From Enoplolaimus lenunculus (lineage: Eukaryota; Nematoda; Enoplea; Enoplida; Thoracostomopsidae): a stretch of DNA of 64,000 bases. How positions within the stretch are numbered: the stretch's first letter is position 1; each line of letters opens with the position of its first letter. The notes beneath the pieces were generated by a model, which was not told the DNA's origin, did no database searches, and saw only the letters and a program-made list of their open reading frames with translations. Below, one piece after another: positions 40,475-50,399 of the stretch. The translations under genes were made by a program, and so were the position numbers. The stretch covers positions 1-64,000 of the forward strand of contig JASANG010000334.1 of NCBI GenBank assembly GCA_030248215.1, read 5' to 3'.

Positions 40475-41070
40475 TTACGCATCTTCAATTGTTGATTGAT
40501 AAACATAGTATGACCAGTAGAAAATATTGAACACCGCAAATCCAAGTGGAAACAGTAAACTCGACGCTCTGTCAATATTGACTCCAACGGCTGATCGTTC
40601 AACACTGGATTGACATTCACTTTCAGTGAAACTGGTATGCTGAATTACAGACGAACGCGGCTGTATGGGTCGAACCGGTAGCGATTTATTGGCTTGACTG
40701 ACGTGTAGCGTTTCGGCGGCCCTAAGATTATCATAGCCATGCTCAACTGCTGGAGTTGAATTGTGAGAATTGTCATGGCCGTCCAGAACTCGCCTATAAA
40801 AGCCGCGGGTTGACGAATTTTTTGCCGTTTCAGTCAACGGTTTAATTGGAGTTGTCGTACAAGTCGACAGTAAATCTTGTCTCGATGGTACAACGAGCGT
40901 CCGGTTTGCTGTTGCTGGTGGCGTAGGAATAAGTTCTGGTAGGCTGCTTTGTTTGTTGGCGCATCGTTTTCGCCGGATGTCTTCAAGTTTGTCGTGAAAC
41001 GCAACAACTGCAAGTTCGAGCAGTGACAGAAAGATAAACCCGACGCATGCGAACATCCAAATATCGAGGG
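40475..41070 (-). CDS. Channel exon 5 (M3, cytoplasmic loop, M4, stop)
   Basis: Acceptor GCTTTCAG; joins as [18 protein letters not shown] (M3). The loop is Ser/Thr/Pro-rich. M4 is [17 protein letters not shown], and the protein ends STIEDA, TAA at 40475-40477. Confidence 0.92.
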
Positions 41071-44000
41071 CTGAAAGCATTGAAAGGGTTTTGCTATATT
41101 TTTGTTGACGTCCGGCGCTTTCCGGCGCCGTTCGTCTTCCGTACGGCTCCGTCCGTCATCGTGCGGTATCGTACGCAATAAGCTCACGTACGATGACTTG
41201 TGGTTCGAACGGTGACGGACGGCGCCGTATGGGTAACGCATGACGGACGGCACCGTACGGGTGACGCACGGTGACGGACGGAGCCGCACGTCAAGTATGG
41301 CGCAACCCTGAGGGTGGCACTATGTTTTTGATGATATCCGGCGCCGTCCGTTATCATCAGGTGCATCAGTCGCCGTACTGGCGCTGCACATTTGATGACA
41401 TTCGTCGCCGTCCGTCACCCGTACGTCACCGTACAGTATCGTACGTAAATTATTCACCCACGATACTGAATGGTGATTGACGACGACAGACAGCGCGCCG
41501 GACAACACCGCACGACAAGTATAGCGCCACCCTAACAAGTTTACCGTCTTCGAAATGTAAAATATCGAAAACTCAGAGTAAAATGAGGCAAAAGACCCTT
41601 GGTTCAAAAAAATCGAAACTAATTTTTTTGAGAGTTTAAAATATAGAACCGGGTGGATAAAATAATTGCATTATTACAAATTTCAGCGAAATTTGAGCAA
41701 TTAATAAAATTATGGCTTAAAAACTCTATAATAATGCAAAACCAGTTTTATGAGCTTTAGGACCGGCAGCTCTCCCCTCCCACCGTCTCTCGACTAGTGA
41801 TGCAGGCGGCATGCGGCCCAAGCATAGAATAGGGCCGGAACAGTAGTATAAGCATATTCCTAAGCCTAAGCCTAAGCCTAAGCCTAAACCGGCAAATATA
41901 CAAAAAAGGGCGGAACAGTAGTACAAGCGTATTCCTAAGCCTAAGCCTAAGCCTAAGAATAAGTCTAAGCGTAAGGATGAGCCGTTTAGTAAGCCTAAGC
42001 CAAAGCCTAAGCCTAAGCCTAAGCCTAAGCATAAGCCTAAGCCTAAGCCTAAGCCTAAGCCTAAGCCTAAGCCTAAACCTAAGCCTAAGCCTAAGCCTAA
42101 GCCTAAGCCTAAGCCTAAGCCTAAGCCTAAGCCTAAGCGTAAGGATGGGCCTATTCCTGGGCCTAAGCGTAAGGATGAGCCTATTCCTTTGCCTAATCAA
42201 AAAAGTTAGTTTAATGCTTAAGCTTCGTCTATTACAGCCCCACAGGAAAACGTCCCGGCCATGTTCTATACATGGTCCCGGCATGCTGTCACCAAAGACT
42301 AGATATTTGTGCGTGTTTCAGCTATTTTCATACAGAAAACCCGTAATTAAAACACCGAAACATATTGGCTTGGAATATAGTAAACTTATAAATTTTTGGA
42401 ACTCTGATTTTTTAAGCTGAGTACGAATACAGCGCAAACTTTGCCTAAAAAATTATGTTGCCTGATTCATCTATTCCGGTCGAAAACGGCCTGGATTCCA
42501 TTTTCTTAGCCCATTGAAATGATATACCTTTTCACATATAGTTGAAACTAGTATCACTGTTAATTCCAATGAGTTAATATAACTCAGGGCCCAGGGCCGC
42601 CCCGGTTTATCGTGGGTATGCAAAAGAGTAGGCTTACGTTCTAGGCTACATTTTCTGCTTAGGCTTAGGCTTAGGAAAACGCTTTTGCAACTTTCAGACT
42701 TTTAGGCTTAGAAATACGCTTAATATACTACTGTTACGACCATAAAAGTAACGTTGGCCTAAGTCAGTACGAGTTGAATCCACTTTGAAGGCTGAGCTCG
42801 GAATTAGGTCTTGAGCTCATTCTGAGTTAAGTAATCAATTCACTCGGAATTAAATCAGCGCACAGTAGAGTTAATATTTACTGCTTATTTACTCTGAAAT
42901 AACCACAAATAACTAATTCACTCTTGTTAATTTACTGTGTAAATTGCAAACGAGACTTGACCCATATAGAGATCAGACGCGGAACGTTTTTCTGTGCTTC
43001 GGCACTAGAGTAAGCTTAAGCTTTACGCACAGGTTTGGTTTAGGATAAGGCTTAGGCCTAGGTATATTAATCTCACTTTATGCTAGCCTTAGGCTTAGGA
43101 ATATGCTTACACTATTACGGCACTGGCCTATACATTGGCCAAAGAGTTCAACAATTTTAACCACAATATTAGCTGTAAAACTATAAAACCTTTTTCGACT
43201 GATTCTAAATGCATTGTAAATTCCAATGAGTTGATTAATCAATTCAGCTAGCGAGTTGGTTATTTTTGAATTAATATCAGTAAACATTAACTCACACTGA
43301 GTTGACTTAATTCTCACTGTGAGTTGAATTAATTAAATCAAAATGATTTGAATCTACTCAAAACTTTGAGTTCTGATAGCCCTAACTCAGACTGAGCGAT
43401 TCAACTAATTGTGAGCTAAAATCAACTCACTGAAATTTACAGTGTGGCTGACCTCAACGAATTGAAATAGTTCTTGATTATGACAACTTATACCTTTTAC
43501 ATAGCTGACTTTTGGTAAAGTACGGACAATATTGCCAAATTGAAACGTTAGGGCCATTAAACTGCTAACACCAAGTGTTATTCTTGCCGGAAGCGCTTTG
43601 GTGTCAATCCAAAATGCAATCCAACTGATAAAAACGCTTAAATATGTTGGTAAATACGCCTAAAATATATACAAACATTTAAGATATTTTTGAAATCAAA
43701 ATATTCAGTCGTGTTGGGTTTGTGAAAATGTTACTTAAGTATTTACATAAGTTATACTTGAGTAATTACTTAAATTGTCGACTTAAGCAAGTACTTAAAT
43801 TTTTGAGCAAAACCAAATAAACGCCAAATGTGAGTCATTGTCATTAGGAACCTAGTAGTTGTGCTAAAGAGGCATCATCAGTCTATAATTTCAATTAGAC
43901 CAAGGTTTAGTATACTTGAACGATTTATCGATATATCATATTTAGTCGGCGACTGAAGTACTTGCTAAACTGAAGTACACTTTTGAAAACGACAAAATGG

Positions 44001-47000
44001 TTAAGTAATTTAAGTAATTACTTAGCATGTACTTAAGTACTAAATCGTACTTTATGTACTAAGTCGTACAGAGTTTAGAAATCGCAGCCGTTGCGTTCCA
44101 ATTACGACGCAAGTTCTGCCTGATCACATATCACTTGCCTGTAAAATATAAAACGTATTTTGTCGTTTGAACACAACTCGAACTGTGAGTTGATCCCAAA
44201 ATCCAGCTGAATACTGGGATCGATTTGCGACCGTACTCCATTTGAAAAGTACAAAATCTGGCAGTCGATAATCCCGAGGATCAGAATGAACCAAAGTGAT
44301 TGCTGGATTTAGCCAATGTAAGGTTACTTCTTTGGTATGATATGAATAACTTTCGAAAACTAACCAACATTCTTGACTGTCTGAAATTAACAAAAATTAA
44401 GCTATATTCACACGTGCAAGTTTTTGCTGCGAGAACTTGCAGTCGCAACTTGCACTTGCAAATTTTGTCTCGAATCCCGTTCGAAAACCATGCAGCTGCA
44501 AATAATCCATTAAAAATCATAGCTAGGAATTTAGTTCACATCTGTGAATAACAGTGCGCGTTCAATGAATTTATTGCGGCCACTTTCTCATTGGCTGATG
44601 AAAAAATTCAAGTTCAGTGTGCAATTTACAGCTGCAAGTTCTCGTAGCAAAAACTTGCACGTGTGAATAGGGCCCAAAGTTTGTTGAATTCAAATTCTAG
44701 TTTGAGCTCTTATACACTTTCTCAGTATATGTAAAGTTAAGTGCGGTATTCTCAAATGTGTGTAGAACCTATTACCAATATAGGATTTCAGACAAATGAA
44801 CTACGCCAGCTACAAATGTCAAACTCTAATCTCAATGCAAATAATTTGCCAAAATTTAAAGTTCTTGATTTGCTTGTTTGTAACTTATAGGTCCTATTAC
44901 ATACACTGTATATTCCAATGAGTTAATTAATCAATTCAGACGGAAAGTTAGTGATTTCTGAGTTAAACAACACAAAACTTTAGCTCACTATGAGCTTCGT
45001 TGATTTCGGTGAAGTTCATTAATTAACTCAGAATAAATGGAATCAACTTAGAATCTGAGTTCTAAAAGTCCTAACTCAGACTGAGTGATTCAACTCCTTC
45101 TTAGTTAGAATCAACTCACTGGAATTTACAGTGCACTAGATACAGGTGTCAATATGCATTTGGAAATATGCGCCTAAGACTTAGGTAAAGGCTTAAGCTT
45201 AGGTTTAGTCATAGGTTAACGTTTTCACAAACCTAACATTAAGTCTAAGTTGAAGCGTAAATTTTCGCCGAAATTCTAAAAAAGATTTGGTTTTTCGATA
45301 AATTTAATTTAAATATATTTTGTGTATTTTTACTTTATTCTTTTGAGAATCTTTTTTAACTCAAATGCGCAAAATTGCAAACGGAAGTACAATTTGAAAC
45401 ATTTGATACACATAAAGTTTACTCTTTAAAAAAACTTGAGGCTGAACCTCCTGCTTCCGCCTACACTGTAACTTTCAGTGAGTTGATTTTAACTTAGTTT
45501 GAGTTGAATCACTCAGTGTGACATAGGACTATCAGAACTCACAGTTTTGAGTTGATTCAATTCATTCTGAGTTAATTATAAATTAACTCACCAAGAGTCA
45601 ACTCAACTCGGAATGAGAATTAACTCAACTGAGAATGAGTTAATGTTTAATAATTCAGAAATAACCAACTCGCTGGCTGAATTGATTAATCAACTCATTG
45701 GAATTTACAGTGTAGTCACAATCTCGTCCGTCTTATGACGCTATTCAAAACTGCGAGAAAGCCGACTTACCAAACGGAAAAAATGTCAAATCCATATTAC
45801 AGGGTCCTACTACACGAACGCGATAATTGAGCCAAACAGTACCGTTGGGAAATATTTGTAGGAGAACATTTTGTTCCGGGGACGCGTGTACCACAGTTTT
45901 TTTACTGTTTGAAAAACAAACGTTCGGAGTCCACAAATACGGCACCATTTCCACATCCAATGACATCATTGGTCGACACGGATCTTTATCGGCGTACGCG
46001 AGACGTCGATCACGCCATATCGCACTGAACCACACGTCAGTTGTGAACGATGACGTAATTTCGCTAATTTCAGATATGTCTTGGACGGTGATTTCAACTC
46101 CAACGCGTACTGGCGGATCTGGAAGTGTATTTTTTTCGTATGATGGCCCGAATAGCTCTCGAATAAGGTAGTCTTGTTTGGCAGAGGCGTTCGCTGCGTT
46201 GTCGGTACAATTGTTGACACGACTATCAGGTAAGCTTGTGTCTGTGGTACTTGCAGTAGCTTGTGGCGATGTTGTAGCTTGTGGATCTGTAAAAAATTAC
46301 GCTCTATGAAATTTAGTCAACTCTTGTATGCTTTTCAAAATTGTTGGATTTAAAGGTTTGGCTTACAAAAATTTAGGCAATGATTTAGGCAAAGGTTGAG
46401 GCACAGGCGTAGACTCTGGCAGTGATTTTCTAAACCTGAGTCTATCAGATAATGTCGAATTAAAAGGAAGGTAACATGGGCCAGTGTAAAGCGTTTAACT
46501 TATGCACACGCGTTTGGATTTAGGAATATGCTTATACTACTGTTACGCTCCTCAAAATAACATTGGCGTAGTGTTTACTGCGAGCAACTAATTGCAAATT
46601 GAGTACGTGCAATAGATACACAATGTACAGCGTTTAATAATTGTACAAGGATGTCTTGAACTAAATCACGGCAAGGCATGCAATCCCACTCCGGTTTGAA
46701 CGTCAAGCTCCTATACCCGAGCTATGATTTTAAATGTCGAATCCGGCGTTCGAATGCTACCTTGAAATTAGATATTTACTGAAATCGTTGATATTCATAC
46801 ACTGTAAATTCCAGCGAGTTGATTAATCAACTCATATAGAAAATAAGATATTTCTGGTTATTTCTGAGTTAAGAACAGTAAACAATAACTTACTCTGAGA
46901 TGGTTTAATTCCGTTACATGATTAATTAACTCACAATGAGTTCACTCAATTGACAGTTATCAGTTCTGAAAGACCTAATTCAAAGCTCAGACTTGTAAAT

Positions 47001-47391
47001 ACAACTCATTCTGAGTTAAAATCAACTCACTGGAACTATACAGCGTACAAGAAAGGCTTTAAAAATGTCCAAAATAAGGTAAAAATGGATTGTTACCTTG
47101 TGAATTTCTTTGGGGTCGCAATAATTTCGCCTGTGGGTCGTCGTTGTCGTCGTCCCAGTTTACGTTTCGGGGTAACCGAAGCGATGTTGGAATGCAAGAT
47201 ATCAATTGAATAACACCATGTAAACAAGCGATCCAAAGGATAACTTTAACTATGGTTCTTTGGCATTTCAATGAAGTAGATTTAGCTGATCCGCTTGATT
47301 TAACTGTTGTACGCCATATCTGATATGCCATCAATGATAAATATAATCTAAACATTAATTGTTTTTGGCTCTGGTACACATTGGTCCACAT
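40475..47391 (-). CDS. Cys-loop ligand-gated anion channel subunit (ACC/LGC-46-like), 5 exons
   Basis: Exons 47097-47391, 45771-46286, 44139-44380, 43494-43659 and 40475-41070 join in phase into 604 residues. A hydrophobic stretch near 47-66 could be a signal sequence. The extracellular domain has [20 protein letters not shown] and [14 protein letters not shown], then the Cys loop from Cys261 to Cys275 with exactly 13 residues between ([13 protein letters not shown]). M1 begins near 352; PAR at 375-377 before M2 marks anion-selective members; M2 has LTFQFGN; M3 runs about 408-430; the M3-M4 loop is about 145 residues; M4 is in the last 30. Such subunits form pentamers at the neuronal or muscle membrane and pass chloride when ligand binds. 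Resemblance to nematode acetylcholine-gated chloride channels is from memory, so the ligand is not certain. Confidence 0.88.
41100..41537. mobile_element. Two family E elements, head to tail
   Basis: CGTACGG-rich, ending cgacaagtatagcgccaccc. About 30 bp from the acceptor of the last channel exon. Confidence 0.6.
41825..42278 (+). mobile_element. Family A element with longest pure CCTAAG array
   Basis: Two tandem heads (cggaacagtagtataagc at about 41838 and a second at about 41900) are followed by an almost pure CCTAAG run from about 41990 to 42140, then the tail module and an end like ttctatacatggtcc. Lies in the last intron of the channel gene. Confidence 0.75.
42553..42930. mobile_element. 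Family C element split by family B
   Basis: CACTGTTAATTCCAATGAG left; decayed right end near ttaatttactgtg. A B element (42590-42763) lies inside. Confidence 0.6.
42590..42763 (-). mobile_element. Family B element inserted in a family C element
   Basis: gggccgccccggtttatcg to aaaagtaacgttggcc with TTAGGC units. The flanks (tgttaattccaatgagtta to the left, agtacgagttgaatccact to the right) are the two halves of one C element. Confidence 0.65.
42959..43141 (-). mobile_element. Family A element, reverse orientation
   Basis: ACCCATATAGAGATCAG end, aacgtttttctgtg module, degenerate TTAGGC units, cctatacattggcc end. Confidence 0.65.
43213..43444. mobile_element. Family C element in channel intron
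   Basis: CATTGTAAATTCCAATGAG left, GAAATTTACAGTG right; ends 49 bp from the exon 4 donor. Confidence 0.75.
43494..43659 (-). CDS. Channel exon 4 (M1 and M2 with PAR motif)
   Basis: Acceptor ATATTTTAG. Encodes [33 protein letters not shown] and the rest of M2 to VSYVK. Donor GTATAA, one base left over. Confidence 0.92.
43720..44070. repeat. ACTTAAGTA-rich repeat in channel intron 3
   Basis: Words such as gtacttaagtac and taagtaattactta recur on both strands; probably another foldback element. Confidence 0.5.
44139..44380 (-). CDS. Channel exon 3 (end of Cys loop to pre-M1)
   Basis: Acceptor AATTTCAG at 44381. Encodes [18 protein letters not shown], a loop, and [19 protein letters not shown] to Gln351. 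The intron that follows begins GCAAGT, a GC donor; the next exon is in phase 0. Confidence 0.9.
44402..44676. mobile_element. Family J foldback element
   Basis: attcacacgtgcaagttttt left, aaaaacttgcacgtgtgaat right. Starts about 20 bp from the acceptor of channel exon 3. A decayed relative is at about 9172-9415. Confidence 0.7.
44904..45133. mobile_element. Family C element in channel intron 2
   Basis: CACTGTATATTCCAATGAG left, GGAATTTACAGTG right. Confidence 0.75.
45464..45713. mobile_element. Family C element with TA target duplication
   Basis: CACTGTAACTTTCAGTGAG left, GGAATTTACAGTG right, TA both sides. About 55 bp from the exon 2 donor of the channel gene. Confidence 0.8.
45771..46286 (-). 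CDS. Channel exon 2 (ligand-binding domain to mid Cys loop)
   Basis: Acceptor TTTTTTACAG. A Thr/Ser-rich linker is followed by the ligand-binding domain ([37 protein letters not shown]) up to [10 protein letters not shown]. Donor GTAAGT at 45770, phase 1, completing Asp271. Confidence 0.9.
46600..46800 (+). mobile_element. Decayed tRNA-like SINE copy
   Basis: Shares gtcaagctcctata and the 3' part gcgttcgaatg..taccttgaa with the SINE family but the A box is degraded. It lies in intron 1 of the channel gene. Confidence 0.4.
46800..47045. mobile_element. Family C element in channel intron 1
   Basis: CACTGTAAATTCCAGCGAG left, GGAACTATACAGCG right; ends about 50 bp from the exon 1 donor. Confidence 0.72.
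47097..47391 (-). CDS. Channel exon 1 (N-terminus, signal-like segment)
   Basis: ATG 47391 is preceded directly by an in-frame TAA. It encodes 98 residues with a hydrophobic stretch [18 protein letters not shown] and an acidic patch NWDDDNDD, ending RNSQ. Donor GTAACA, phase 1. Met13 or Met21 are other possible starts. Confidence 0.7.
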
Positions 47392-47470
47392 TTAATGGCT
47401 ATGGGTTGCGCCGTAATCGCCCCCGAACGCCGCGCGCCGGTACCCGGAACCATAGACTGATTAAAAGTTG

Positions 47471-47722
47471 GGCCAATGTTACGTTAAGGGGCGTAACAGT
47501 AGATTAAGCGTATTCCTAAGCCTAATCCTTGAACCTAAGCGTTGCAAAAATGTGTTCCTAAGCCTAAGCCTAAGCCTAAGCCTACGCCCAAGCCTAAAGC
47601 GTTGCAAAAATGAGTTCCCAAGCCTAAGCCTAAGATCAAGCAAAAATAATGTAATCTACAATCTAAACCTACTATTTTATAGACCCACCCGAAACCTGGA
47701 TGTCCCTTAAAGAAACATGGCC
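47471..47722 (+). mobile_element. Family B element with TTAGGC-type core
   Basis: GGCCAATGTTACGTTAAGG end and CCTTAAAGAAACATGGCC end; two hexamer blocks separated by gcgttgcaaaaatg. About 80 bp upstream of the channel gene start, so it could lie in its promoter. Confidence 0.75.
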
Positions 47723-47823
47723 CAAAAGTTGCCGTATGCCGTTGGGCTCCACCGCATGCTGCCGAACACCGCCGCACGACGCTGGACGCCGTGTCGCGCT
47801 GCAGAAGCCGCTATGCGTTGCTC

Positions 47824-47996
47824 AGTGGCGGATCCAGGATCTCAAAATGGGGGGGGCCAAATTTCACAGGTAATAAACGTATTTTGACCCACACACAAAC
47901 CACGAACTGTTGTCACAAAATTGCTATATAATTTTTGTCGAGATGCTGTTGGGGGTCATGGCCGGGTTAGCCCCTCCCCATGGATCCGCCATTGGC
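47824..47996. mobile_element. Family M foldback element
   Basis: gtggcggatccaggatc left, catggatccgccattgg right, near the 5' side of the channel gene. Confidence 0.55.
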
Positions 47997-48089
47997 GTTG
48001 CTAAACAAAAATATAGGCAAAATCTATTTGGTGGCGAGCGGCGGCATGCGACAATTTTATAAAAAATTACCGTGCCACGCACCGGCGTC

Positions 48090-48500
48090 TGGCGGAACAG
48101 CATTATAAACATATTCCTAAGCCTAAGCCTAAGCCTAAGCGTAAGCGTAAGAATGAGCATATTCGTAAGCCTAAGCCTAAGCCTAAGCATAAGAATGAGC
48201 ATATTCCTAAGCCTAAGCCTAAGCCTAAGCATAAGAATGAGCATATTCCTAAGCCTAAGCCTAAGCCTAAGCCTAAGCGTAAGAATGAGCATATTCGTAA
48301 GCCTAAGCCTAAGCCTAAGCCTAAGCGTAAGAATGAGCATATTCGTAAGCCTAAGCCTAAGCCTAAGCCTAAGCGTAAGAATAAGTATATTCGTAAGCCT
48401 AAGCTTAAACCTAAGCCAAGCAAAAAAAGTAATCTAAAGCTTAAGCTTACTCTATTGCAGTCCCACAGAAAAACGTTCCGCCTCTGATCTTTACATGCGC
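48090..48500 (+). mobile_element. Family A element with expanded TTAGGC-type array
   Basis: Head ctggcggaacagcatta, about seven blocks of CCTAAG runs separated by gtaagaatgagcatattc, tail module and CTGATCTTTACATGCGCC end. Confidence 0.78.
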
Positions 48501-48923
48501 CCTTTGGCTACGCGTAAGCCCTAATTTCGGAAAAGTGCACAAGAGTCAGAGCTTGAAAGAAGCGATTGGCAGGTGCGGATTTAAATCATTAACTAGACAC
48601 AATTGTTGCCGATTCAACTGAAGTTTTGAAGCGAGTTAAAATGAACGTACTTTGACTTTAAAACATTTAATATCCATAAAAGAATGCTTATTTTGTTATA
48701 TCTGTTCGTATAAAAATTTTAGTTATTTTAAAGGAAACGGCCTACAGGCAGTGATGGATCCACAAATTTGTTAAATACGGAACCGTGCGATACATAATTG
48801 TGGAAAACAACTCAGTAGCGAAGCGAGCGAAAAGCCAAACGCAATTTCGGAACCATACCGTTCGCACAAAATTTGGGTTTGGACCAGTATTGGTCCGAAG
48901 ATGCTTTGACGCCTGATAACATA

Positions 48924-49324
48924 CTGTAGTGACCCGAATAAGAGGGGGTAATGAGAGGAGGGTCCCCATTTTGAGTCCGATCAATAGGAATCCGTATCCC
49001 TAATAAAAGTCTGTAAGCGGATAGAGTCCCTAAACCGAAATTAGAGTCCATAAATGTCAATTATCCCTAATTGAAGCGCATTACTGACTAGTGGACCGAA
49101 TAATCTTGAGTTCGAGATTTTAAAGTGCACTTAAGTTTTGAAAGCAACATTCCAAAGTATAAACTTGCATTATCGGTCAAGCTTTTGATGCAAGGCAAAA
49201 AACGTTTAATTCAACGGATCAGGTTGAAAATAAACAACAGTCCGTAACCGAATAACAAAGGGGGGTACCCTCTGGAGAGGCCAAATAAATATTAGTCCAC
49301 CCCCTCTTATTCGGGTCACTACAG
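48924..49324. mobile_element. Family F element
   Basis: CTGTAGTGACCCGAATAAG left and its inverse right, flanked by TA on both sides; about 400 bp with no long open frame. Confidence 0.78.
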
Positions 49325-49527
49325 TAGCTTTGTTCAGTATACTGAAACTATATACTCTTATCTGACAGTTGTGATATGAAATAATGCTAACAGAATTCAA
49401 AAACGTCTATAGGGAGCTATTTAGGCTATTAATAGGTTTTTTATTGTTCTAAAATGATTTAAGCTTAATTTGAACATTTCTCTTGAATTTTTGTATTGTA
49501 AACTTTAGTGTAGTTTCGTCTCATGCT

Positions 49528-49692
49528 CGTAGCCAGCTCACTTTGCTAGGGGGCTATAAAATTTTCAGGAGAGGCATTCAAAGGTTTTCAATGAGGTGCA
49601 AGCAAGGTTGAAAACTTTCTAGGGGGCCAAAATGTTTCCAGAAGTGGGGCTGAGCCCCTCTACCACCCCCTTAGACGCCCCCAGGTTACGGG
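49528..49692. mobile_element. Family G foldback element
   Basis: tcgtagccagctcactttgc left, aggttacgggcccgag right. Confidence 0.6.
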
Positions 49693-50201
49693 CCCGAGTT
49701 TCGTTATAGTTGAAATTTGACAATTTTACGGTAATTTTTCAAAATAAATTTTCATTTTCGGCTTTATTCTCGCAGCAACAATATCGCACAATTTTACCAT
49801 CGAAACTTAGGCTTGAAAAACAATTGTTCGATTGAAAAAAACAATCAACCTTCCACCCTTTTAATCGGTTCACTACAGGATGTAACAGTGAAAAAGGTAA
49901 CAAGCAAAGCGAGCGAGAATCCAAACGCAAACGAAGCGCACGAGGAACCGAACGCCAGTTTAGTACTAAATCTTAATGCAAAAGTTAGATGATATTCTCT
50001 GTTGGAGGGTGCGGCGTGGCCTGTGTTTCGTGTCCCCTCCTCAGATTCACTAGATTTATAAGTTCCAAAATGGCCGTATATTTTAAAGTGACGTTTCGTC
50101 TGTAGACAAAATCCTAGACGCGTTAAATAATTAGCGTTAAACTTAAGAAAAAGACAGTTTTTCTTCACAGTGAACCTAATTAGCTTATTCAGCTGCTAGG
50201 T

Positions 50202-50396
50202 TGATATTCTCATCTGTGTATAGCATCCATCACACGTTTGCGGTAGGTTATCAAACAGACGAACTAGCGCAAATGTGTCAAATAACGAAAAATATGCTAA
50301 ATTAACACCATCGCGAACTGGTTTAAATGTTACATCTGCAAGACCTATCGCTAACTGATGATTGGTGCTCGTGCTACACGCATTTGAGGACACTGG
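50202..50396. mobile_element. Family H foldback element
   Basis: attctcatctgtgtatagca left, ctacacgcatttgaggaca right, with cgctaactgatgattgg inside. Confidence 0.6.
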
Positions 50397-50399
50397 CTC

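Noticed and set aside
41990-42140. A chromosome end or telomere
   Set aside because: Unique genes and other repeats lie on both sides, and the hexamers are bounded by family A ends. They are interstitial.
19573-47391. Operon of the channel and transporter genes
   Set aside because: They are in the same orientation, but about 6 kb of repeats separate them, far more than the usual spacing in nematode operons, and no trans-splice signal was recognised.
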